Below, one piece after another: positions 27,351 through 35,566 of a stretch of DNA of 64,000 nucleotides (position 1 is its first letter; each line of letters starts with the position of its first letter). The position numbers and the translations under genes are program-made. The notes beneath the pieces were generated by a model. That model was not told where the DNA came from. It searched no databases and was given only the letters and a program-made list of their open reading frames with translations. The stretch covers positions 41,608 through 105,607 of the forward strand of contig NZ_LDJP01000037.1 in the NCBI RefSeq assembly GCF_001431505.1, read 5' to 3'. Source of the DNA: Stenotrophomonas daejeonensis. GTDB taxonomy: Bacteria > Pseudomonadota > Gammaproteobacteria > Xanthomonadales > Xanthomonadaceae.

Positions 27351-28571
27351 TCAGCCGGCGAGCTTGCCGTACACGGTGAAGCCGGTCAGCCACAGGCCGA
27401 GCATGCTGCCGATGTTGGTCAGCATGAAGGTCAGCACGATGCGGGTGACGCGGTTGCGGTACCAGCCCTTGAAGGTCTGGGCGTCGTCGCGCAGTTGCAG
27501 GAAGTCGTTGTAGGCCGGCTTGCGCAGCCGCGTCTCCACCAGCGCGGCGAAGGCGCCGGTGGGGATGCTCAGGCGGAACGGCTTGAACGGCGCCACGGCA
27601 ATGGCGGTGAGGATGCTCAGCGGGTGGCTGCCGGCCAGCAGCGCGCCCAGGCCCGCCAGCCCGCCGGTGTACAGCGCCCAGATCACCAGCATGTGCGTGC
27701 CCATGTCCAGCCCGCCCTTCCAGAAGCCGACGCCGATGCCGGCCAGCACCACGGCGAGGATGGCCAGGGTGATCCAGGGGATGTTGCGCTTCTTCGGCAC
27801 CGCTTCCAGCTGCGAACGCAGCGGGCCGGGCGCTTCGGTATCGGTTTCCAGGTAGCGGGCCAGGCCGGCGAGGTGGCCGGCGCCGACCACCGCCAGCACG
27901 TTGCGCTGCCCGGCGTCGTGCTCCTCGCGCAGGCGCGTGGCCATGTAGCGGTCGCGCTCGCCGATGATGGTTTCGTACAGCGCCGGGCTCTCGCTGGCGA
28001 ATTCGCCGAAGCTCGACTCGAGCATGTCGCCCTGCTTGAGCTTCTCGATTTCCTCCTCGCCGACGTCCTCCGACGAGAACAGGCCGGCGCCGAGGCCGGC
28101 GACCAGCTTCAGCTTGCCGAAGAAGCCCAGTTGCCGCGAGGCACGGCGGAAGGTCAGGCCAACATCGCGGTCGATCAGGTGCACCGGCAGGCCGTTCTCC
28201 TGCGCCAGCGCCACCGCGCGCTTGAGTTCGGCGCCGGGCTCGATGCCCAGTTGCTCGGCCAGCCGGCGCTGGTAGGCGGCCAGCGCCAGGTTGGCGGCGA
28301 ACAGGGCCACGCGGCCCTTGCGGATCACCTCGACCAGGTCCAGCCGCGCCATCGCGTCCGGGTCGGTCAGCGCCTGCAGGCGCTGCGGGTCCAGTTCGAC
28401 CGCCACCGCGTCGAACCGGCCGCTGCCTATGGCCTGTTCCACCGCCTGCACGCTGGCGGCGGAGACGTGCGCGGTACCCAGCAGGGTGTAGCGCACGCCA
28501 TCGCGTTCGACGATGCGCAGCGGCTGGTCGGCGGGAAGGGCGGGCGAGGGAGTTGCGTTGGTGTCGGTCAT
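27351..28571 (-). CDS. TraB/PrgY family membrane protein
   Basis: A 406-residue TraB/PrgY-type protein, starting MTDTNATPSP. The soluble TraB domain has GTAHVSAASVQ, AVELDPQR, LIDRDVGLTFRR and VGAGHLAGLARYLE, the His/Asp/Arg signature residues of the family. The C-terminal half holds four or so membrane helices (ITLAILAVVLAGIGVGFW; MLVIWALYTGGLAGLGALLAG). In plasmid systems the family represses pheromone shutdown; chromosomal members have no settled function and a metalloprotease-like role has been suggested. ATG 28571 is 4 bp after the GNAT stop, giving probable translational coupling. Confidence 0.85.
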   Translation of the reverse strand: MTDTNATPSPALPADQPLRIVERDGVRYTLLGTAHVSAASVQAVEQAIGSGRFDAVAVELDPQRLQALTDPDAMARLDLVEVIRKGRVALFAANLALAAYQRRLAEQLGIEPGAELKRAVALAQENGLPVHLIDRDVGLTFRRASRQLGFFGKLKLVAGLGAGLFSSEDVGEEEIEKLKQGDMLESSFGEFASESPALYETIIGERDRYMATRLREEHDAGQRNVLAVVGAGHLAGLARYLETDTEAPGPLRSQLEAVPKKRNIPWITLAILAVVLAGIGVGFWKGGLDMGTHMLVIWALYTGGLAGLGALLAGSHPLSILTAIAVAPFKPFRLSIPTGAFAALVETRLRKPAYNDFLQLRDDAQTFKGWYRNRVTRIVLTFMLTNIGSMLGLWLTGFTVYGKLAG

Positions 28572-28575
28572 TGCA

Positions 28576-29106
28576 TCATTCGTCGGAAGGTGGCGCACCG
28601 CTGCCGGGGCCCAGCGCGCGCTGCATGAAAACCGTGTCCAACCAGCGCCCGTGTTTCCACGCGATGCCGGGGAAGGTGCCGATGTGGCGGAAGCCGAAGC
28701 GCTCGTGCAGCTTGATCGAGGCGGTGTTGGCCGGTTCGCCGATCACTGCGACCATCTGCCGGAAGCCGCGTGCGACGCAGGCATCGATGAGTGCCTGCAG
28801 CAGCGCCGCGCCAACGCCACGCCCTTGCGCGGTGGCGGCGACGTAGACCGAGTTCTCCACCACCCGGTTGTAGGCGGCGCGGGAGCGGAAGCTGCCGGCG
28901 TAGGCATAGCCGACGACTTCGCCATCCAGTTCGGCGGCCAGGTACGGGTAGCCGCGCGCGCGTATGTCGTCCATGCGCCGCGCCATCTCGGCCCCGTCCG
29001 GTACCTCGTATTCGTAGGTGTTGACGAAGTCGGTGACCTCCACCGCGTAGATCGCGGTGATGGCAGGGATATCGGCCGGGGTAGCGTCGCGGATCGTGGG
29101 GGTCAT
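28576..29106 (-). CDS. GNAT N-acetyltransferase, phosphinothricin/L-amino-acid type
   Basis: Cytoplasmic acetyl-CoA-dependent transferase of 176 residues. It begins TPTIRDATPADIPAITAIYA, has the acetyl-CoA loop QGRGVGAALLQALID and ends with FGFRHIGTFPGIAWKHGRW, as in PAT/MnaT enzymes that acetylate phosphinothricin, methionine sulfoximine or similar amino acids. True substrate cannot be read from sequence. It is upstream of, and probably co-transcribed with, the TraB-family gene. ATG 29106 is chosen; the longer frame upstream runs through a REP pair. Confidence 0.87.
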   Translation of the reverse strand: MTPTIRDATPADIPAITAIYAVEVTDFVNTYEYEVPDGAEMARRMDDIRARGYPYLAAELDGEVVGYAYAGSFRSRAAYNRVVENSVYVAATAQGRGVGAALLQALIDACVARGFRQMVAVIGEPANTASIKLHERFGFRHIGTFPGIAWKHGRWLDTVFMQRALGPGSGAPPSDE

Positions 29107-29127
29107 CTCGTCTGCTCGTTGTTCCTG

Positions 29128-29200
29128 TTGTATGAGCGACGCAAGTCGCGACGGGGTATTCACCGGCAAGGCCCCGTTGCGACTTGCGTCGCTCCTACAA
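29128..29200. repeat. GTAG-type REP pair between aguB and the GNAT gene
   Basis: Arms at 29128-29156 and 29172-29200 (right arm in reverse: TTGTAGGAGCGACGCAAGTC...) are 29-bp inverted copies with two mismatches, spacer 15 bp. One arm has lost the GTAG head (GTAT). It lies downstream of aguB and upstream of the GNAT start. Confidence 0.85.
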
Positions 29201-29221
29201 CAACAAAGGGCATGTGGGCGG

Positions 29222-30106
29222 TCAGTCGATGTAGCGCTTGAGCAGGTCGCCGTAGGCGTCGATGCGGCGATCGCGCAGGAACGGCCAGATGCGGCGCACG
29301 TGCTCGCTGCGCTGCAGGTCGACCTCGCAGACCAGCACGGTCGGCTCGGCGCCGGCTTCGGCGATGAACTCGCCCTGCGGGCCGAGCACGTGGCTGTTGC
29401 CCCAGAAGTCGATGCCCGACGCACCCAGCGGCGAGGCCTCGTGGCCGACGCGGTTGCACGACAGTACCGGCAGGCCATTGGCCACGGCGTGGCCGCGATG
29501 GCTCAGCACCCAGGCGTCGCGCTGGCGGTTCTTCTCGTCCTGCACGTCGTCCGGATCCCAGCCGATGGCGGTGGGGTAGAGCAGCAGTTCGGCGCCGGCC
29601 AGCGCCATCAGCCGGGCCGCTTCCGGGTACCACTGGTCCCAGCACACCAGCACGCCGAGGCGGCCGACCGAGGTGTCGATGGGCTTGAAGCCGAGGTCGC
29701 CGGGGGTGAAGTAGAACTTCTCGTAGAAGCCCGGGTCGTCCGGGATGTGCATCTTGCGGTACTTGCCCAGCAGCGTGCCGTCCTTTTCGAACACCACCGC
29801 GGTGTTGTGGTACAGGCCGGCGGCGCGGCGCTCGAACAGCGAGCCGACGATCACCACACCGTGCCTTTTCGCCAGTGCGCCGAGGCGCTCGGTGCTGGGG
29901 CCGGGGATCGGCTCGGCCAGGTCGAACTCGTCCACCGATTCGTGCTGGCAGAAGTACGGGCCGTTGTGCAGTTCCTGCAGCAGCACCAGCCCGGCGCCCT
30001 GCGCGGCGGCCTCGGCCACGCGCTGCTCGATGATGGCCAGATTGGACTCGGCGTCGCCGTGGTTGCGCTCCTGGATCAGCGCGACGGTCAGGGTCTTGGT
30101 GTTCAT
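29222..30106 (-). CDS. aguB: N-carbamoylputrescine amidase
   Basis: Nitrilase-superfamily enzyme of 294 residues that hydrolyses N-carbamoylputrescine to putrescine, CO2 and ammonia. The catalytic triad is Glu45 (LLQELHNGPYF), Lys118 (KYRKMHIPDD) and Cys155 (LVCWDQWYPE). LYPTAIGWDP and HRGHAVANG are family signatures. It follows aguA on the same strand, completing the agmatine route to putrescine. A TACAAT -10 lies 6 nt before its ATG, so it may have its own leaderless transcript. A REP pair lies between the two genes. Confidence 0.95.
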   Translation of the reverse strand: MNTKTLTVALIQERNHGDAESNLAIIEQRVAEAAAQGAGLVLLQELHNGPYFCQHESVDEFDLAEPIPGPSTERLGALAKRHGVVIVGSLFERRAAGLYHNTAVVFEKDGTLLGKYRKMHIPDDPGFYEKFYFTPGDLGFKPIDTSVGRLGVLVCWDQWYPEAARLMALAGAELLLYPTAIGWDPDDVQDEKNRQRDAWVLSHRGHAVANGLPVLSCNRVGHEASPLGASGIDFWGNSHVLGPQGEFIAEAGAEPTVLVCEVDLQRSEHVRRIWPFLRDRRIDAYGDLLKRYID

Positions 30107-30118
30107 GCGGGGATTGTA
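30107..30118 (-). promoter_or_regulatory. -10 element directly before aguB (leaderless start)
   Basis: On the minus strand TACAAT (30118-30113) is followed by CCCCGC and the aguB ATG at 30106. No Shine-Dalgarno sequence is present. A convincing -35 is not visible. Confidence 0.55.
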
Positions 30119-30185
30119 AACGCGGGCGGTGTGGAGGATTTGCCCAGAAGGTTTCGCGCAAGACGCAAAGGGAATCATGCGCCTT

Positions 30186-30254
30186 GTAGATGCGGGGCTT
30201 GCCCCGCATGGGCTTTCCCGGGAAGGCCACATGCGGGGCAAGCCCCGCATCTAC
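30186..30254. repeat. GTAG-headed REP pair between aguA and aguB
   Basis: Perfect 25-bp inverted copies at 30186-30210 and 30230-30254 (GTAGATGCGGGG...), spacer 19 bp, begin 3 bp after the aguA stop. Being inside a same-strand gene pair, it may stabilise the aguA 3' end or reduce read-through into aguB. Confidence 0.9.
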
Positions 30255-30257
30255 GAG

Positions 30258-31289
30258 TCAAATCAGGCCTTCGGGCAGCTGCATGGTGATGCAGTGAAGC
30301 GAACCGTTCTGCCAGATCAGCGGGCGGCACGGCACCTGCACGATTTCGCGGTCCGGGAACGCCTGCGCCAGCACGTCACGGGCGGCATCGTCGGCCGCAT
30401 CGCCATAGGCCGGCATCAGCACCGCGCCGTTGATGATCAGGAAGTTGGCATAGGACGCGGCCAAACGCCGGCCTCCGTCGACCACCGGCTGCGCCCACGG
30501 CAGCGGGAACAGGCGATAGGGCGTGCCGTCAATGGTGCGCAATGCCGCCAGCTCGGCACCCATTGCCTGCAGTTCGGCGTAGTGCGAATCCTGCGGGTCG
30601 TCGCAATCCTGATAGACGATGCTGTCCGGCGAGGCGAAGCGGGCCAGGGTATCCACGTGGGCGTCGGTGTCGTCGCCTTCCAGATAACCGTGGTCCAGCC
30701 ACAGCACGCGGTCCTGCCGCAGCCACTGCGCCATGTCGGCGCCGAGCGATGCGCGGTCGCGGTCGGGATGGCGTTCGTGCAGGCACTGCCATGTGGTCAG
30801 CAGGGTGCCGGCGCCGTCGGTATCGATCGCGCCGCCTTCCAGCGCGAACGGGATGCTGCGCACTTCGGTGTTGTTGAAGGTGCCGGCTTCATGCAGCACG
30901 CCGACCAACTGGTCGTCACGGCTGGCTTCGAACTTGCCGCCCCAGCCGGTGAAGCGGAAATCCAGTAGTTGGAAACCGCCGTCGCCGCGCTTGAGGGTGA
31001 TCGGGCCGGAGTCGCGCAGCCAGGTGTCGTCGTACTGCGCGCCGACGAAGCGCACGCGCTCCATGTCGATGCGGTTGGAGCGCAGGCGCATCTCCGCGTA
31101 GGTCTCGATGTCGTCGTCGGCCACGCAGATCAGCACCGGCTGGAAGCGGGTGATGGCGGCCACCAGCGCGATGTAGGTTTCCTCGACCTCGGCCAGGCGC
31201 TCGGCCCAGTCGGTGGCGGCGTGCGGCCAGGCGATCAGGACGCCGGACTGGGGCTCCCATTCGGCGGGGAAACGGAGTGCATCGGTCAT
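30258..31289 (-). CDS. aguA: Agmatine deiminase
   Basis: Converts agmatine to N-carbamoylputrescine and ammonia. The 343-residue protein has the guanidine-modifying fold: WPHAATDW near the start, DDTWLRDSGPI (substrate-binding Asp/Arg), LEGGAIDTDG, and the active-site Cys333 in GSLHCITMQ near the C-terminus. With AguB it provides an arginine-decarboxylase route to putrescine. It is separated from aguB by about 150 bp containing a REP pair. Confidence 0.95.
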   Translation of the reverse strand: MTDALRFPAEWEPQSGVLIAWPHAATDWAERLAEVEETYIALVAAITRFQPVLICVADDDIETYAEMRLRSNRIDMERVRFVGAQYDDTWLRDSGPITLKRGDGGFQLLDFRFTGWGGKFEASRDDQLVGVLHEAGTFNNTEVRSIPFALEGGAIDTDGAGTLLTTWQCLHERHPDRDRASLGADMAQWLRQDRVLWLDHGYLEGDDTDAHVDTLARFASPDSIVYQDCDDPQDSHYAELQAMGAELAALRTIDGTPYRLFPLPWAQPVVDGGRRLAASYANFLIINGAVLMPAYGDAADDAARDVLAQAFPDREIVQVPCRPLIWQNGSLHCITMQLPEGLI

Positions 31290-31368
31290 TGCAGGTCAAT
31301 ACTCGGTCGTGCCCGGGTCGTGTGGCCCGGGCGTCATCTGGGTTCCCGCCGGGATGCGGGGCGTCGCG

Positions 31369-31698
31369 TCAGCGGATCGGGGGCTTGGGGCCCACTTCCT
31401 GCGGCCCGGCCTGGTTGGCGACCACGTCGATCACGCGCTGCTTCTCGAAATAGACGGTGAAGGCCGGGTATACCCAGCGGTTGATGGTCGGCCACTGCTG
31501 CTTCTGGCCGCCGCGCGGCTGCAGCCGCTCCTGCGGCGCGCCGAAGCGGGCCTCGACCTGCTGCATGGTCTGCCCGCGCGCGGGCAGGGCTTCGGCCGGC
31601 TTTTCCTGCGCGCGGTCGACCAGCAGGGTGTCGGCCATCGCCGCCGGAGCGGCAACGAAGGCGGCAATCAGGGTCAAGGCATGGATCGTCTGTTTCAT
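31369..31698 (-). CDS. Small secreted protein, unknown function (BamE/SmpA-like pattern)
   Basis: A 109-residue protein with a cleavable signal peptide (MKQTIHALTLIAAFVAAPAAMA). The mature part includes GQTMQQVEARFGAPQ and WVYPAFTVYFEKQRVIDVV, a pattern like the beta-alpha-beta SmpA/OmlA/BamE fold, but it lacks a lipobox. ATG 31698 is preferred; the frame continues upstream without signal-peptide logic. I do not recognise a specific function. Confidence 0.7.
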   Translation of the reverse strand: MKQTIHALTLIAAFVAAPAAMADTLLVDRAQEKPAEALPARGQTMQQVEARFGAPQERLQPRGGQKQQWPTINRWVYPAFTVYFEKQRVIDVVANQAGPQEVGPKPPIR

Positions 31699-31825
31699 GG
31701 TCACTACTCCCCGTAAGGACACAAGCTGCCGATTACACCAAAAATTCCGGCAAAAAAACGGCCGGGGTCGCCCGGGGCGCCGCGCGCGATGGCCCACAAG
31801 CGATGGCCGTCACGAACGGCAGACG

Positions 31826-31853
31826 CAGAAAGCCGCCCGGAGGCGGCTTTCTG
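31826..31853 (-). terminator. Hairpin downstream of rpmJ
   Basis: A 12-bp perfect inverted repeat (CAGAAAGCCGCC / GGCGGCTTTCTG, loop of 4) lies 47 bp after the rpmJ stop. The T-tract is short, so it may be a weak terminator or an RNA 3' end. Confidence 0.6.
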
Positions 31854-31899
31854 AGGGGGCGGAGCCGCATGGGCTCCGGGTGCGGCTTGCGCCGCCGGC

Positions 31900-32025
31900 T
31901 CAGCGCTGGCGAGCCTTGAAGCGCGGATTCGACTTGCAGATCACGAAGATCTTGCCGCGACGGCGCACGACCTTGCAGTCGCGGTGGCGGGACTTGGCCG
32001 ACTTCAGGGAGGACAGGACTTTCAT
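31900..32025 (-). CDS. rpmJ: 50S ribosomal protein L36 (cysteine-poor, YkgO-like type)
   Basis: A 41-residue ribosomal protein of the large subunit, [18 protein letters not shown]... to RFKARQR. It aligns with the alternative L36 (YkgO) form: the two N-terminal zinc ligands CxxC of the classic form are missing; only Cys17 and Cys30 remain. In bacteria with both forms this one is induced in zinc limitation; whether a zinc-binding copy exists elsewhere cannot be seen here. A promoter is recognisable at 32124-32153 on the minus strand. Confidence 0.95.
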   Translation of the reverse strand: MKVLSSLKSAKSRHRDCKVVRRRGKIFVICKSNPRFKARQR

Positions 32026-32123
32026 GGCATACCTCGGCAGATATCTTGGGAGTTCTTCTGGAGAGCGTTGCCGCGGGCATGCCAGATTGGCGCTCGGCAG
32101 GTTGACGCTCGTTCAAGCCCGCC

Positions 32124-32153
32124 ATTCTACCGGGTATTTCCACGCTGGTTCAA
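32124..32153 (-). promoter_or_regulatory. rpmJ promoter
   Basis: Read on the minus strand: TTGAAC (32153-32148), an 18-bp spacer and TAGAAT (32129-32124). The predicted start is near 32117, giving a leader of about 92 nt before rpmJ. No Zur-like palindrome was recognised. Confidence 0.6.
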
Positions 32154-32197
32154 GTGCTTGCATGGGATCCGGGCGACGGGGCGGCCGGGCGGGGCGC

Positions 32198-32203
32198 TAG
32201 AAT
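32198..32203 (+). promoter_or_regulatory. -10 element upstream of cmk
   Basis: TAGAAT lies 31 nt before the cmk ATG in the same GCTAGAATGCCC context seen at other promoters in this window. No clear -35 is present. Confidence 0.4.
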
Positions 32204-32234
32204 GCCCGATTCCCGAATCCACGGCAGGCCGCAG

Positions 32235-32912
32235 ATGAGCCAACTCCCCCCCGTTCTCACCATCGACGGCCCGTCCGGCGCCGGCAAGGGTACCGTCAGC
32301 CGTATCGTCGCGCGCCGGCTCGGCTGGCACTACCTGGATTCGGGGGCGCTGTACCGGGCGGTGGGCGTGGCGGCCAGCTGGGCCGACATCGACACCTCGG
32401 ATGCCTCGGCACTGGTGCGCTGCACCTTCGACACCAGGATCCGTTTCGCCGAGCAGGGCGAGAGCCTGCGGGTGCTGGTCAACGACACCGATGCCACCGA
32501 CGAACTGCGGCTGGAAACCACCGGCGCGCTGGCCTCGGCGATTGCCGCCATTCCCGAAGTGCGGGCGGCGCTGAAGGAGCGCCAGCGCGCATTCAGGGTG
32601 CCGCCGGGACTGGTCGCCGACGGCCGCGACATGGGCACGGTGATCTTCCCGGATGCCCCATTCAAGGTTTTCCTGACCGCCAGCGCCGAGGAACGTGCGC
32701 ACAGGCGCCATAAACAGTTGAAGGAAAAAGGGGTTTCGGTTAACTTTGACGACCTCCTGCGCGAGATCATGGCCCGCGACGCCCGTGATGCACAGCGCGC
32801 AGTGGCGCCCCTGAGGCCGGCCGATGACGCCGTCCTCATCGACACCAGCGGTATCGGCATCGACGACGTCGTTGCCAGGGTGTTGGGCCTGGTTTCCGCC
32901 ACGGAAGCTTGA
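32235..32912 (+). CDS. cmk: Cytidylate kinase
   Basis: Phosphorylates CMP and dCMP using ATP in pyrimidine salvage. The 225-residue protein has the P-loop GPSGAGKGT at residues 12-20, [25 protein letters not shown] and the RxxRD pattern (ARDARDAQR). Length is typical. It is followed by rpsA after a 195-bp gap, the usual cmk-rpsA-ihfB order. Confidence 0.97.
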   Translation: MSQLPPVLTIDGPSGAGKGTVSRIVARRLGWHYLDSGALYRAVGVAASWADIDTSDASALVRCTFDTRIRFAEQGESLRVLVNDTDATDELRLETTGALASAIAAIPEVRAALKERQRAFRVPPGLVADGRDMGTVIFPDAPFKVFLTASAEERAHRRHKQLKEKGVSVNFDDLLREIMARDARDAQRAVAPLRPADDAVLIDTSGIGIDDVVARVLGLVSATEA

Positions 32913-33107
32913 CCCGGGTAGTGTTGAGCGCGGCCAGCCCACCGGCCGCAGTCGTGCCAATGATGTTGCAACAGCCCCGCTGCGCAATGGTGCGTGGCGG
33001 GTATTTCCATTCACACGCGGCCGCCCGCACGGGGTCGCACAACAGGCTGGACGGCCCGGGTTCTTCGCAGCGCCCCGCCGTCCAATGTGTTCAACCGAGT
33101 AAATCCA

Positions 33108-34799
33108 ATGACCGAATCATTTGCAGAACTGTTTGAAGCCAGTCAAGCCAACCTGGCCAAGCTGAAGCCGGGCGCCATCGTCGTCGGCACCGTCGTCGAC
33201 GTCCGCGGCGACGTGGTGGTGATCAACGCCGGCCTGAAGTCCGAAGGCATCGTGCCGATCGAACAGTTCCGTAACGACGCTGGCGAGATCGACGTGGGCG
33301 TGGGCGACCAGGTGAAGGTTGCCCTGGACTCCATCGAGAACGGCTTCGGCGAAACCGTCCTGTCGCGCGAGAAGGCCAAGCGCGCGATGGTGTGGGACGA
33401 GCTGGAAGAAGCGTTGGAAAAGAACGAGACCATCACCGGCCGCATCAGCGGCAAGGTCAAGGGTGGTTTCACCGTGGACATCAAGGATGTCCGCGCCTTC
33501 CTGCCCGGTTCGCTGGTCGATGTGCGCCCGGTGCGCGACCCGGCCTACCTGGAAGGCAAGGAGCTGGAGTTCAAGCTCATCAAGCTCGACCGCAAGCGCA
33601 ACAACGTGGTCGTTTCCCGCCGCGCCGTCGTCGAGAGCGAGCACTCGGAAGAGCGCGAGCAGCTGATGGACAAGCTGCAGGAAGGCGCGATCCTGAAGGG
33701 CGTGGTCAAGAACCTGACCGACTACGGCGCGTTCGTGGACCTGGGCGGCATCGACGGCCTGCTGCACATCACCGACATGGCGTGGAAGCGCGTGCGCCAT
33801 CCGTCCGAAGTCGTGAACGTCGGCGACGAGCTGGACGTGCGCGTGCTGAAATTCGACCGCGAGCGCAACCGCGTTTCGCTGGGCCTGAAGCAGCTGGGCG
33901 AGGATCCGTGGGACAACATCGCCCGCCGCTACCCGGCCAACAGCCGTGTGTTCGGCAAGGTCTCCAACGTCACCGATTACGGCGCGTTCGTCGAGATCGA
34001 GCCGGGCGTGGAAGGCCTGGTGCACGTGTCCGAGATGGACTGGACCAACAAGAACGTCAACCCGTCCAAGGTCGTGCAGGTCGGTGACGAAGTCGAAGTG
34101 ATGGTGCTGGACGTCGACGAAGAGCGCCGCCGCATCTCGCTGGGCATGAAGCAGGTCGCTGCCAACCCGTGGGAAACCTTCGCCGCCATCCACAAGAAGG
34201 GCGACAAGGTGTCCGGCCAGATCAAGTCGATCACCGACTTCGGCATCTTCATCGGCCTGGACGGTGGCATCGACGGCCTGGTGCACTTGTCCGACATCAG
34301 CTGGAACACCACCGGCGAAGACATCGTGCGCAACTTCAAGAAGGGCGACACGCTGGATGCCGTGGTGCTGGCGGTCGATCCGGAGCGCGAGCGCATCTCG
34401 CTGGGCGTCAAGCAGCTGGAGCAGGATCCGTTCGGCCAGTACATGGCCGCCAACCCGAAGGGCTCCAAGGTCGAGGGCACGGTCAAGGAAGTCGACGCCA
34501 AGGGCGCCGTGGTCGAACTGGCCGACGGCATCGAAGGCTACGTGTCGGCCCGCGACATCAGCTACGACCGCGTGGACGATGCCTCGCAGCACCTGAAGGT
34601 CGGCGACAAGATCGAAGCCAAGTTCGTGGGCATGGACCGCAAGGGCCGCACCCTGCAGCTGTCGATCAAGGCCAAGGACGAAGCCGAGACCGCCGAGGCG
34701 CTGGCCGAGTTCAACAAGACCTCGACCGAAGCCGCCACCGGCACCACCAGCCTCGGCGCGCTGCTGCGTGCGCAGTTGAACGGCAACAAGTCCGAGTAA
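33108..34799 (+). CDS. rpsA: 30S ribosomal protein S1
   Basis: A 563-residue protein with six S1 RNA-binding repeats, recognised by recurring blocks such as [50 protein letters not shown] and [17 protein letters not shown]. It brings structured or weakly initiated mRNAs to the 30S subunit. ATG 33108 ([13 protein letters not shown]) is the family start. A terminator-like hairpin follows at 34831. Confidence 0.98.
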   Translation: MTESFAELFEASQANLAKLKPGAIVVGTVVDVRGDVVVINAGLKSEGIVPIEQFRNDAGEIDVGVGDQVKVALDSIENGFGETVLSREKAKRAMVWDELEEALEKNETITGRISGKVKGGFTVDIKDVRAFLPGSLVDVRPVRDPAYLEGKELEFKLIKLDRKRNNVVVSRRAVVESEHSEEREQLMDKLQEGAILKGVVKNLTDYGAFVDLGGIDGLLHITDMAWKRVRHPSEVVNVGDELDVRVLKFDRERNRVSLGLKQLGEDPWDNIARRYPANSRVFGKVSNVTDYGAFVEIEPGVEGLVHVSEMDWTNKNVNPSKVVQVGDEVEVMVLDVDEERRRISLGMKQVAANPWETFAAIHKKGDKVSGQIKSITDFGIFIGLDGGIDGLVHLSDISWNTTGEDIVRNFKKGDTLDAVVLAVDPERERISLGVKQLEQDPFGQYMAANPKGSKVEGTVKEVDAKGAVVELADGIEGYVSARDISYDRVDDASQHLKVGDKIEAKFVGMDRKGRTLQLSIKAKDEAETAEALAEFNKTSTEAATGTTSLGALLRAQLNGNKSE

Positions 34800-34830
34800 T
34801 CGGCCAGGTTTTGCCGCAGTTGTGAACTGG

Positions 34831-34861
34831 ACGGCCCGGACACCAGTCCGGGCCGTTTCAG
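34831..34861 (+). terminator. Terminator between rpsA and ihfB
   Basis: ACGGCCCGGA (34831-34840) and TCCGGGCCGT (34847-34856) form a perfect 10-bp stem with a 6-nt loop followed by TTTCA. The T-tract is short. Confidence 0.65.
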
Positions 34862-34889
34862 GGCATGAAATTTCCGTGACGGGTTCGCG

Positions 34890-35195
34890 ATGACCAAATC
34901 CGAGTTGATCGAAATCCTTGCGCACCGCCAGGGGCATCTGAAGGCCGACGACGTCGACCTGGCCGTGAAGTCGTTGCTGGAAATGATGGGCGGGGCGCTG
35001 GCTGCCGGCGACCGCATCGAGATCCGTGGTTTCGGCAGTTTCTCCCTGCATTACCGGCCGCCGCGGCTGGGCCGCAACCCGAAGACGGGTGATTCGGTGG
35101 CATTGCCGGGCAAGCACGTGCCGCATTTCAAGCCGGGCAAGGAACTGCGCGAGCGCGTCAACGACGTCGTGCCGCAGGAAGGCGAATCCGCCTGA
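34890..35195 (+). CDS. ihfB: Integration host factor subunit beta
   Basis: DNA-bending nucleoid protein of 101 residues, partner of IhfA (not in the window). [43 protein letters not shown] and [12 protein letters not shown] are the HU/IHF-beta signatures; the DNA-intercalating proline is in the RNPKTG arm. Located after rpsA as in most gammaproteobacteria. Confidence 0.97.
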   Translation: MTKSELIEILAHRQGHLKADDVDLAVKSLLEMMGGALAAGDRIEIRGFGSFSLHYRPPRLGRNPKTGDSVALPGKHVPHFKPGKELRERVNDVVPQEGESA

Positions 35196-35275
35196 GCCGA
35201 TCACACATCCGCTGCTGCGGATTCGCGCCGGGGCCGCTAAGCTAGAGGCTTGGTGAACAAGGAGCAGGCCGCCGC

Positions 35276-35560
35276 ATGAAGGCTGTCCGGTTGTTGCTGC
35301 TGCTGGCCGTCCTGGTCGGCGGCCTGGTGATAGGTTCGCTGAACTCGCAACCTGTCGAAATCAGCCTGGCGTTCTGGTCGCTGAAGACCACGTCAGGCAT
35401 CGCGATCATCGCCTCGTTGCTGCTCGGCGCCTTGCTGGGCGGTGGCATGGTGGTGGCCGGGCTGGTGGTCCCGCTCTATGCCAGATTGCGGCGCGCCAAC
35501 AAGGCGGCCGCCGTGCCCGCGCAGCCGGCGCAGGCTCCCTCTCCTTTCGACGGACGCTGA
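35276..35560 (+). CDS. lapA: LapA-family inner-membrane protein
   Basis: A 94-residue protein with two membrane helices (LLLLLAVLVGGLVIGSLN and IIASLLLGALLGGGMVVAG), a DUF1049/LapA domain. LapA works with LapB in controlling lipopolysaccharide synthesis and assembly. It sits 6 bp upstream of lapB with GGAG before the ATG. Confidence 0.92.
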   Translation: MKAVRLLLLLAVLVGGLVIGSLNSQPVEISLAFWSLKTTSGIAIIASLLLGALLGGGMVVAGLVVPLYARLRRANKAAAVPAQPAQAPSPFDGR

Positions 35561-35566
35561 CCGACG

